Shown here in pieces: positions 51,197-59,747 of a stretch of 64,000 nucleotides of DNA. Position numbers and translations under genes: made by a program. Numbering within the stretch: position 1 is the stretch's first letter; every line of letters begins with the position of its first letter. This DNA is from Nitzschia sp. DOCU1 (taxonomy: Eukaryota; Bacillariophyta; Bacillariophyceae; Bacillariales; Bacillariaceae), in contig OX595995.1 of NCBI GenBank assembly GCA_951394045.1, positions 620,001 through 684,000 on the forward strand, read 5' to 3'. The notes beneath the pieces are model-generated. The model made no database searches. It worked only from the letters and a program-made list of their open reading frames with translations, and had not been told where the DNA came from.

Positions 51197-52483
51197 CTAT
51201 TGCGACTTGGATCCAATGAACTCTCCAACAAGATAAGGGAGAAGGATGGCCGCATAAAGAGGATTGCGTCGGATAAAGTCGATAGGGCGAAAGTGAAACA
51301 GGGAAGCTCCCATTGCCACGGAGCTATCCGCTCGTTCGTCTGTCACGTAGTCCACGCGGTGCCAGGTCCACGTCGGGACCCAAAGGGCGTCTCCAGGCAA
51401 AGTTTTAATCGCTTCGTAGCGAGGGACGTGCTGAATGGAAGGAGCCCACGAGGCGAAAAAGCCACGGCTGTCAGGTGAAACAGCCGGCCGCAACATATAC
51501 GAGTACTGTGGTTCGACTAAGGTCCACTGGCGAGTTCCTGCTAGATTGACAGCCACATTGCCGATTGGTTCACAATGCAAGCCCGTAAATGGCCGAGATG
51601 ATTTTGTATCCGACTTGCCCTTAGTCGTAGGATCAGACTCACAAGAAGAGGAATCTGATCCTTCTTTTGCTGCTGCCTGACAAGTAGCGATTTCGTCGTC
51701 TAGATTTCCATTTGCCACAAAGAGTGGCACTGTCAGTGGTCCCCGAAGAAAGTTGAGAGGTGATTGAATGTGCCCAAGTAGCCGATCTTTGGTAAACCGA
51801 TCCCCAAACAACTTTGTCACGACATCCACAGGAGCCACTTCGGGAAGTAATGCTGGGTTCGCCTGCAAAAAGAGTTGCGATCCAATCTTGTAGGGCCGCC
51901 CTTCGTCTCTCATTCCCCGTAGTATTTCATGAATCGGAGCTTGTGCGTCTGGGGTCAGCGCAGAGTACAGCCTGGCGTCGGAAAAGTACGGAATGGTCAT
52001 GTTTTCCTTGCTCAATCCCTCCAAAGAAAGCCGCCGCCTCGAGTCGTTTAATGCTGAAGCACTCCATAGATTCTTTAACAGTAAAGGGCGTTCTCTCCAG
52101 TCGACTCCGTATCTTCGTTCGAGGTACGCCAAGGGATCTCCAATCACGGATGGATCTTCCAAATCAATGACCGGAATTTCGAGCGGAGGAATATGGTGGT
52201 CATTAGAGACAGAATCCCCCGAACGTTCAAAGGACTTCCAGCCTTTTGATTGCAAATCTTGAGCTATCGTTCCAACAAAAAAGAAGGATGGCATCCACTG
52301 GGCCATGGCCCACGCCACAACTCCGACGGGAGCCGGTAATAACGCAGGGCTTTCATCGGGGACGGCAAAGACGATCAGGGCTGACGCGATCCAAAGCAGC
52401 AAAGCGTAGGAGACTGTTTTTATTCGTCGCCACCACAAGGACTTTTTGGCAGCGACTGCCATTTTGGGGTCACGGCAAAGCAT
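51197..52483 (-). CDS. Cupin/JmjC-like protein with membrane anchors
   Basis: Predicted 428 residues from ATG 52483; the frame upstream has only GTG. A second ATG (52462, MAVAAKK) is possible. N-terminal hydrophobic segments (TVSYALLLWIASALIVFAV, then VVAWAMAQWMPSFFFVG) predict one or two membrane helices. The catalytic part is a JmjC/cupin-8-like jelly roll: FTGLHCEPIGNVAVNLAGTR, then WTLVEPQYS and GDALWVPTWTWHRVDYV. The His and Glu of LHCEP and the last His are candidate metal ligands. Family members act as 2-oxoglutarate hydroxylases of proteins or RNA. Membrane anchoring is unusual for the family and suggests an ER or plastid-envelope location (inference). It converges on the beta-repeat gene. 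Confidence 0.7.
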   Translation of the reverse strand: MLCRDPKMAVAAKKSLWWRRIKTVSYALLLWIASALIVFAVPDESPALLPAPVGVVAWAMAQWMPSFFFVGTIAQDLQSKGWKSFERSGDSVSNDHHIPPLEIPVIDLEDPSVIGDPLAYLERRYGVDWRERPLLLKNLWSASALNDSRRRLSLEGLSKENMTIPYFSDARLYSALTPDAQAPIHEILRGMRDEGRPYKIGSQLFLQANPALLPEVAPVDVVTKLFGDRFTKDRLLGHIQSPLNFLRGPLTVPLFVANGNLDDEIATCQAAAKEGSDSSSCESDPTTKGKSDTKSSRPFTGLHCEPIGNVAVNLAGTRQWTLVEPQYSYMLRPAVSPDSRGFFASWAPSIQHVPRYEAIKTLPGDALWVPTWTWHRVDYVTDERADSSVAMGASLFHFRPIDFIRRNPLYAAILLPYLVGEFIGSKSQ

Positions 52484-52923
52484 CAGGAGAGGCAAGAAGC
52501 TTGTAGTTGTGGGCTGCACAACACAAACATGTCATTCTCATTCGTTTTGTGTCATGCTGTGTGTTCGGCTCACTTTATCTGCCTGCTTTCGTCAACGTGT
52601 GGGGGATAGCATTGGCGGGTTAAAAATGGGTTTTGAGAGAGGTTATGATTGGTGAAGGTGGTGTTCGCCTTTTCGCGCGCACGGACGGACGGACGGTGCA
52701 CCCGGCCGTAGGGCTTTTCGCCAAAAATGCACCTAGTTTTGCGGCCACTCATCATGTAGGCGGATGCGATGCGCGCAGTTTTGTTTTGTCTCCTGCCATT
52801 TTTGACGCTTGTGTTGCTTCTGGGATTGCAATACAATACCCCACGAGTCTTTGCTCGTTGTGGCTGGTGTTGTGAAAGGCTGGACTTGACTTCGTTGGCC
52901 GTGTGGGGGCGGGCACCATCACT
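52484..52923. promoter_or_regulatory. Divergent intergenic region, JmjC-like / NSUN
   Basis: About 440 bases with a GGACGGACGGACGG microsatellite near 52683-52696. The open frame of the NSUN gene extends to 52903 but only via GTG. Confidence 0.3.
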
Positions 52924-54639
52924 ATGCCGAAACGCAATGACAATGGCAACCCTTTGGCTCGGGCACGAGGTCAACAAAAGGCTGCAGAATCGGTCTGGTT
53001 TCGTCGTTCCGCTGTCGGATTTCGGCTATTTGTCGAGTACTATGCCCAGCAGCCACTTGGGGTTGTTGTTACAAATGACAACGTCATGTTGGCTGGCGAA
53101 GTAGATGACTCCTCAAGTGTCGTTGTCAACGCAGAAATCGTGCCGAAAGAGTCGGCGTCCAACATCATGAAACGAAAGAACGGTGGTGCGGGCATGTCGA
53201 GAGCCAGCAAAAAGCGTCGACGAAAACGAAAGAAGGGAGGAGGAGAAGAAGAAGAAGAAGAATGTGATTCGGCGAAAGCTCCTGTAGAGCCTTGTACTCC
53301 ATCCAACGCGGCATCGTCGGCACCCGCTACCACTCAACCGATGACAGACCCAGATGTCAAAGGAATGGAATCTCCTTTGCTTCAAGCTGCTGTCTCTTTT
53401 TTTGGGACACGCAAGGATCCTCAACCATGGCGCCGACAATTATCATTCTTTCAAACCATGGCTCGTCCCCTGCCCACAACCTTTCGGATACGAGCCACTG
53501 CTGACAAACTACACCGTTCCAAGTTACTACAGGAGATCCAGGGCTTGGGAAATCTCGTTTCGGAAATTGCTCTACGGCCAGCTGAGTCAATGACCTCAGC
53601 ATATTCTCCCCAGATATTTCAATGTTTACTTTCCAAGAGTCAACTATCCAAAAACGCGCCGCAACTCAAACAGTTACTCGTGGAGTATTCTCAAAATGGC
53701 ACAATTGCACGTCAAGAACTTGGTAGTATGTTGCCCGTCCTGATACTTGCCCTGGGGCGTCATTTAAAGATGGGGGATTGTGTTGTGGACATGTGTGCGA
53801 GTCCGGGTAGCAAGACTCTTCAAGCGGTAGAGCAGGTAGTGGTAGTGGATAGTGAGGATGAAGCCGCACTCCACACTACTACGAAACAAGGAATCGCCAA
53901 CAAAAGCCGTCGTCGTCGTCAGGGTCTTGTCTTGGCCAATGATATCTTGGAATCTCGATTAGATGCCCTTCGAGCAGCCGTCCAACGTTCCGGAGTGCCA
54001 GATGCCTACACGAAACGGATCCGATACTCCCAAGTGGATGCCACGAAACTTTCGTTAAGTTCTCCATGCGATGCAGTCCTTTGCGACGTACCTTGCTCTG
54101 GGGATGGAACTTGTCGAAAGGATGCTCATATCTTGCCCATGTGGAAACCACAAGCTGGAAACTTGTTGCATTCTACACAGCTAGCTATTTTGAAACGGTC
54201 CCTGGAGTTAGTGAAAGTTGGAGGCGTGGTTTGCTACTCGACGTGCAGTCTGAATCCGGTCGAAAACGAGGCGGTAGTGGCAGCGGCTCTAACCGCGTTT
54301 CGAGGAACAGTGGAATTACTAGAAATCACTGGATTGGCGGATTGGAAGTATCGGCGGGGCGTCTCGGCGTGGAAAGTTGCAACTTATGTGGAGGAGGCTG
54401 CTGGTGCGAAGTTAGCTGACAACGACGACGAAGAAGAAGAAACCCCGAAGTTGACTTGGTACAAGACGTATGAGGATGCAGTCGCTGCAGGCCAAATGAA
54501 GGAAGCATTGCCCTCCATGTGGCCTACTAGTAATCCCCAGGCCAATTCATCTTTCCACCTATGCCGATGCGCTCGCCTACTTCCACAGGACTACGATTCT
54601 GGGGGCTTCTTTCTGGCACTCTTGAGAAAACGTAAATGA
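52924..54639 (+). CDS. NSUN-family RNA cytosine-5 methyltransferase
   Basis: Predicted 571 residues from ATG 52924 (MPKRNDNGN). Uses S-adenosylmethionine to methylate cytosine C5 in RNA. The SAM motif I is VDMCASPGSKT; motif IV DVPCSGDGTCRKD and the catalytic-Cys loop CYSTCSLNPVENEAVV are intact. An N-terminal basic tract (SKKRRRKRKKGG, then acidic EEEEEE) suggests nuclear or nucleolar localisation. SLNPVENEAVV and the PCSGDGT variant are closest to NSUN2/Trm4, usually a tRNA enzyme, but the C-terminal PUA part is shorter than in human NSUN2, so the subfamily is not certain. A short acidic insert (DEEEETP) lies before the end. Confidence 0.9.
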   Translation: MPKRNDNGNPLARARGQQKAAESVWFRRSAVGFRLFVEYYAQQPLGVVVTNDNVMLAGEVDDSSSVVVNAEIVPKESASNIMKRKNGGAGMSRASKKRRRKRKKGGGEEEEEECDSAKAPVEPCTPSNAASSAPATTQPMTDPDVKGMESPLLQAAVSFFGTRKDPQPWRRQLSFFQTMARPLPTTFRIRATADKLHRSKLLQEIQGLGNLVSEIALRPAESMTSAYSPQIFQCLLSKSQLSKNAPQLKQLLVEYSQNGTIARQELGSMLPVLILALGRHLKMGDCVVDMCASPGSKTLQAVEQVVVVDSEDEAALHTTTKQGIANKSRRRRQGLVLANDILESRLDALRAAVQRSGVPDAYTKRIRYSQVDATKLSLSSPCDAVLCDVPCSGDGTCRKDAHILPMWKPQAGNLLHSTQLAILKRSLELVKVGGVVCYSTCSLNPVENEAVVAAALTAFRGTVELLEITGLADWKYRRGVSAWKVATYVEEAAGAKLADNDDEEEETPKLTWYKTYEDAVAAGQMKEALPSMWPTSNPQANSSFHLCRCARLLPQDYDSGGFFLALLRKRK

Positions 54640-55588
54640 CCGCTACTAGCTAGTAGCTACTGTAGTAAAACAGAACTACCGGTAGTAATCGACCAGTTTG
54701 ACCACGCGTCTACTTGAGGACGAAACTAATTATATACGATAGCCACGATTTTCTTGCTCTTTCGAGCAAATGCCCTGCACGAACTCCAGATTCCCCCATC
54801 TTAACGGGCAGTCCATACCGTCGTTGATGAACGGCTTGGTGGCAGCATCTTGTATCGAGGGATTTTGATTCCTTCTTTCCTCCCAGTACTACAATGCGGG
54901 GAACGCGAGGAAACTTCTTCATTCCGTGCTGACTGCTGGAACCAAGAGTGGACCAGTCGTATCATAATCATACTACGGCTGTATCAAGATGATCTAAAGG
55001 TAGTGGCATCTTTGATGGCCAGGAACTATGTATTGCTCCCTTCTTTGGACGCTTGGCGCGAGCGTGATTGATTGAATTATTCGATGATTCGATTCGATTC
55101 AATTCGATCTACTGGAATAAAGCGGCAAGCGCCGCGCCTGGCGCGACCTTGTTAGGCGCTCGCCATTCCGATCATCCATAAATACGTGGTATTCGAGGCA
55201 AGATGGTGTGGCATATCATATGTTTGTCAGTGAGTCACGAGCGAACAAACACAGGCTTATATGATACAGACTGTATTTTACCAAGGTAGATCATCATAAT
55301 ACACCGCATCGCTAGCAGAATACCGATACCATGCAAGCAGTTTGTGTGTTCGTGGCGCTGCATGCGTCCGTGGGCGAAAGCTCTCGTTCCTTTCTCATCA
55401 CATCATGGATCAATCCTGCTACCGGTAGAGTGATCGATGTGCATTTATCACAGGACAGGGTAAAGCAAATCATCATCATCGAAGCCCTTTTCCTAAAAGC
55501 AGGAAAGACGTGGACGGTTAATAGGAGCGACATGCGTCGGTAGTTGAAGCAAAGACAACCAAGCGTGGTTAAGATTTGGACGTAAAAA
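54640..55588. promoter_or_regulatory. Intergenic region with two CTACCGGTAG palindromes
   Basis: About 950 bases. Palindromes at 54676-54685 and 55419-55428; a GATTC microsatellite near 55086-55105; and a GC-rich hairpin-like stretch near 55125-55160. No gene is supported. Confidence 0.35.
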
Positions 55589-58500
55589 ATGGGTTCGGAA
55601 AGCGATGACGAAAGGCCAGCACGTCCCGCGAGCCCGCGATCAGGAAGTTCATCGCCTAGGTCGTCTAGGCGAAAGAGTAGAAGTGGTGGTGAGAAAGAAG
55701 GACCCTCTTCAAGCAGTCGGTCACCCAGAAGTCGGAGGCGTACAATTCGCAGCGGGCAGGATAGTGGATCTTCGTCTTCGGATCCAAAAGCCGATCAACG
55801 AAGATCCTCTTTGGATGCCGGAACCAGCACCTCGAAGTCTTCAGATGGCTCTTCAAGAAGGGAAGCGAGGAGAGGAAAACGACCGACTGTTGAAGTGCCT
55901 GATAGTAGTCGGCCTGGAGAAGAAGTACCTTCCCCGCGAAAAAGCACTCAAACGCCCGGGCGAATGAGCTTTCCTCAGGTGACTACTACTACCACGAGTA
56001 GCGTCCCTGGCCCCCCACTTGCTTCTTCCGGGCCGGAAGTTAGTCGTCACTCCAGTCACAGTCATGTCTCTGTTGGTAGCGCCATTGACGATTCTACCCA
56101 TAGTGCAGTCAGCAATTCCTCTGTCAGAGAGTTGCGGCGGAGTATTGAAGCACAGAGGCTGCAAGTGCCCCCGGCCTTTCGAGTACCCCCATCTCCGAAA
56201 GGGAGAGGTTCTTCGATGATCACTTTGGAGAGTGATAGTTATTCCAATAGGGGCCGTCGAGGATTGTCATCTGCTGGCTTGGTCACTGTTGAATCATCAG
56301 AAACTGACAATTCCAACAGAAGTGCAAGTGGTTCCAAGAAGCCGCCGAGTGGTCGCACCAGCGTCACATCCAGCGTTGATACGTTACAGTCTCCTAGACC
56401 AAGAAGTCGAGATCGTGCTGGACGACGGCACTCTACAGAAGTAGTGTCGCATTCATACCTGGAGCAAGCTCACACCTCGGCACTCCCAGTCAATCTTATT
56501 CAATTAGACCCCGCCCACGACAAATCCAGCGTCTCGACGTACAACAACCTGCTGGAGTCCATTGTAAATTCCGAACATCCAGAGACGCAGAGGGGTCTTG
56601 ACGTGTTAGCTACCATGGAGCAAAATGGCGTCACACCCGACGAAACAACATGGCGATTAATTGACCATTGCTCTCAGCTTCGTGAAGAAAGTGACCGAGA
56701 AGACGACGAACATGACGACATTGATGATTCAGAACGAAAAATGAGAACCAATATGTTGTTTGATGATCTTGAAAAGGAACCGATACGGAAGGTTGCATTG
56801 TATTCGTCGGGGACAACAGCCGGCATAGGTTCTAGCGACGGTCGAGATGCCAGACGAAAGAAAACTTGGACGATAGAACAAGATCTTGCGCTAATGCCAC
56901 CAGCTTTCCGTAGCAGTATTCTGGCAATGCTACGAAGGAAAGGATACGAAGGTCCACTTTTTGACCACGAAGTCGTTGGCAGGAAATCAACATCAGCAGT
57001 GCCACGAAAGCCGCCCCCACTTGTTCCACGCTCGTCGTCTGAGTCGGATCCATCGTTCAACGAAATCGTTCCCTCAGTTGCTGATATCAAAAAGAAATTC
57101 ATCCTTGATGAAAGAAATGATGAGACTATTGGCGTGGAATATGATGCAGCGAAAAGTTCCATCAGGGGTGGCGCTTCTGCCGACACCTTGGAGGGTGAAA
57201 GCTTTTCCAGAATCTTCAAAGAGCACGGCGTTGTCAAGTACATGCGACCCGACGGGCATGGGAAAGCAGCACGGCAAAAACTAGCAAGCGAAAAAAATGG
57301 AGGAGATACTGAAGAAGACGAGGTGGCTGGTTTTGCCGAGGCTCTAGACTCAATAGATAGGACCTCGGGCCCGCCGGTTTACGGAAAGTTATTGTCCTCA
57401 ATTGCACGGAGTAGTCTTCCAAGCAAGGCTAGCCTGGCGGGAAAGGTCTTGAAAAGAATGAAAGATAATGAGGTCGTCGTGGACGAGAAGACCAAGCTTC
57501 TGCTTGCAGAATGCCTCCGGATATGGGAACTCCCTAGAGAACCGAAACCACATGAATTGGAAATGCAAGACGTGGTTGTGGGGCAAGAGGAAGGCCCGGA
57601 AGATGAATTCACTACGCCTACTCAAATTGTCAAGAAAAAGGTTCGCTTTGCTGAAAACAATTCTTTCCGCTTCATACGAAGACGGAGGAGTATCGGCTCA
57701 AATGAGCGCTGGGACGACCCTTTGACCCCTCCGAAGCGAGTGAACGATCCTGTCGATCTTGCTCCCGGTCGTTTTTCAAGTGGTCAACAAGATAATCGAC
57801 CTGCGTTGCCTCGGAGGAGCAATAGTATGAGCAGTCTGCTAAGCGCAAGTTCCCATAGCGCGTACAGCACTGACCGATCGTTGAGTAGCTCCGACTCGGC
57901 TGACAGTCTCTTCAACGACGAACCAATGATTGTGGACAGATTGAAGCTGCCATTTGAAGATTCTCCCGAAACTAAGGAACGGAAACAACCAGCACAGAAA
58001 TCGTCACTACGCGGAGGCAGACCGCCAACTGGCCCGCCTGGGAACCACGTTAAATCCCATGACAAACCGCCTCGGATTCGAAGCAGTCGCGAAATGCCAT
58101 CTGCCCCTGTGCGTAGTAGCTCAAACGATGAAGCAATATTTCTTTCGCCGTCGAAACCCACCTTGCCGATCTCCCTTCAGGATGACGTTAGGTCACCTCT
58201 CGCCTCGATCCCGCCACCCCCCACTGACGACCCCGATTCTTACAGGACACCTTCACCACAGCGGAGAACTATTAAACGCCGGCGCAGTATATCTGGAACC
58301 GAAAGACGCTCACAATACCCACTCACGCCGCCGCGGCGCGTTTCCGCTCCTCTGGAGATTTTTATTGCACAGGAGGCTCTCAAGGCCAAAGTCAAGGCTG
58401 AAAGGGCTGCTGCTATGAAGGCTGGAACGCCTGAAAAGTCCGAGGAGGTAGATATTGTGAAGGGAGTGGGATCCATTAAAGTTGCTGGTGACTCCTCCTT

Positions 58501-59284
58501 GAGCAAACCAGAAGTGTTTACAGCTCGCAATGAAGAAGGTCAAACGACTGTCGACAAATCTAAGCCACCACCATCTCCCAGCCCGACAAAGGCAAGCCGA
58601 CGAGATGAAACAAGAAGTTCTACCAGTGCATTGACAAATGCCGTCAGAAAACACAAACCTACAAAGGTGAATCATATTAGATCCCAACCTTCGGTTTCGC
58701 AAGGAAACATGAAGTCTACCCAAGTCCAAGACACGGAGTCGGGCCAAACTCTTTCGCCATTAGGGCGCCATAAGGAAAGGATGTCGGAACATTGGAAACG
58801 AATGGAATTTCGCGACAAATTACAGATGGATGGTCTTGACGACGATTCGGATGGCGATGATACGAATGCCATCCAGTGGAATACGTATGAGAACAAGAAC
58901 GTCTTGGAAGGAACGCGCCTCAAACCTACAGTCGGCGGCTCGGGTCATGAACGAAGCAGCAGTTCGGGTGTCCGCAGAGGACCGCGTGCAACTCAGCGGC
59001 ACTCTACGGCGTCGACTTCGCGACCGAAAACGAAACCATCGGAAGCTCCGTCGTGGCAGCGTGTCCTTGGCTCAGCCCTCGATGGGGGAGTCGACCAACG
59101 AGCCATCGCTGCCAAATCGACACCAAGCCGTCCGGTTGACAATGCATCTTCGTCCGAACATGGAGCCCGAACAGCATTCAGTCGTCGGAAAGAGGATTCT
59201 GAGCAGGGTAGTGATGGAAAGGTCCGAGGAAGCAGCCAGCCAAGGAAACGTCGGGCAGCAAGACGGAGCTCTCTACCGGTCTAA
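55589..59284 (+). CDS. Large Ser/Arg-rich, mostly disordered protein with PPR-like segments and an RVxF motif
   Basis: Predicted 1231 residues. The first ~290 are Ser/Arg/Pro-rich (RSGSSSPRSSRRKSRS). A helical stretch at about 305-370 (STYNNLLESIVN, then MEQNGVTPDETTW) resembles one PPR repeat; another (VYGKLLSSIARSSL, RMKDNEVVVDEKT) is near 595-640. A candidate PP1-docking motif KKVRF, within KKKVRFAENN, is near residue 685. Two copies of a phosphosite-like block occur: RRRRSIGSNERWDDPLTPP and KRRRSISGTERRSQYPLTPP, about 205 residues apart. The C-terminus is basic. Likely a phospho-regulated scaffold (inference). No single family is recognised; the ATG is preceded by an A-rich leader. Confidence 0.65.
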   Translation: MGSESDDERPARPASPRSGSSSPRSSRRKSRSGGEKEGPSSSSRSPRSRRRTIRSGQDSGSSSSDPKADQRRSSLDAGTSTSKSSDGSSRREARRGKRPTVEVPDSSRPGEEVPSPRKSTQTPGRMSFPQVTTTTTSSVPGPPLASSGPEVSRHSSHSHVSVGSAIDDSTHSAVSNSSVRELRRSIEAQRLQVPPAFRVPPSPKGRGSSMITLESDSYSNRGRRGLSSAGLVTVESSETDNSNRSASGSKKPPSGRTSVTSSVDTLQSPRPRSRDRAGRRHSTEVVSHSYLEQAHTSALPVNLIQLDPAHDKSSVSTYNNLLESIVNSEHPETQRGLDVLATMEQNGVTPDETTWRLIDHCSQLREESDREDDEHDDIDDSERKMRTNMLFDDLEKEPIRKVALYSSGTTAGIGSSDGRDARRKKTWTIEQDLALMPPAFRSSILAMLRRKGYEGPLFDHEVVGRKSTSAVPRKPPPLVPRSSSESDPSFNEIVPSVADIKKKFILDERNDETIGVEYDAAKSSIRGGASADTLEGESFSRIFKEHGVVKYMRPDGHGKAARQKLASEKNGGDTEEDEVAGFAEALDSIDRTSGPPVYGKLLSSIARSSLPSKASLAGKVLKRMKDNEVVVDEKTKLLLAECLRIWELPREPKPHELEMQDVVVGQEEGPEDEFTTPTQIVKKKVRFAENNSFRFIRRRRSIGSNERWDDPLTPPKRVNDPVDLAPGRFSSGQQDNRPALPRRSNSMSSLLSASSHSAYSTDRSLSSSDSADSLFNDEPMIVDRLKLPFEDSPETKERKQPAQKSSLRGGRPPTGPPGNHVKSHDKPPRIRSSREMPSAPVRSSSNDEAIFLSPSKPTLPISLQDDVRSPLASIPPPPTDDPDSYRTPSPQRRTIKRRRSISGTERRSQYPLTPPRRVSAPLEIFIAQEALKAKVKAERAAAMKAGTPEKSEEVDIVKGVGSIKVAGDSSLSKPEVFTARNEEGQTTVDKSKPPPSPSPTKASRRDETRSSTSALTNAVRKHKPTKVNHIRSQPSVSQGNMKSTQVQDTESGQTLSPLGRHKERMSEHWKRMEFRDKLQMDGLDDDSDGDDTNAIQWNTYENKNVLEGTRLKPTVGGSGHERSSSSGVRRGPRATQRHSTASTSRPKTKPSEAPSWQRVLGSALDGGVDQRAIAAKSTPSRPVDNASSSEHGARTAFSRRKEDSEQGSDGKVRGSSQPRKRRAARRSSLPV

Positions 59285-59747
59285 TACCAACCATTTTGGG
59301 GGGGAAATTTCATCGATGCTTTCTGTTTCGCGAAGGCAGAAGATCAATGGTGCCATGCCAGCTTACAAATTGGGATCGCCGTCTGTGGTAATGTAGGTAC
59401 CAGGTAGGGAAACGAGTTTAGCGTCGCCTCTACGATCAACGGTAACCCAAGCAATTGGCAGGCGGGAACAAAACCGTCTCATATTCCATAATGAGCGGAG
59501 CAGATAAAAGACTCGTAGAATTGCTTTCTGCCATAGTATAGTGCTTTCTCTCCGCGAATGTAGGGTTGCTGCTCATGATAGAATACTCGCCCCGGTAGGG
59601 CGTCCGACAACCGTAGCGGAGGTAGCTTGAAAGTAGGCAGCTACTGAACACTCTTTGATGCTCTACCTGGTGCAATGCTCAAATACCGTGTGTGCTACCG
59701 GTAGTCAGTATTAAATCCCCTAATTCTTAAAGCGTTCTCAGTAATCG
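59285..59747. other. Convergent intergenic spacer
   Basis: About 460 bases; contains CTACCGGTAG at 59695-59704. The 5' part continues an overlapping non-coding frame. No gene. Confidence 0.3.

Noticed and set aside
55120..55165. GC-rich hairpin-like stretch as a tRNA or ncRNA gene
   Set aside because: No T-loop or anticodon-arm pattern could be assembled; left unannotated.
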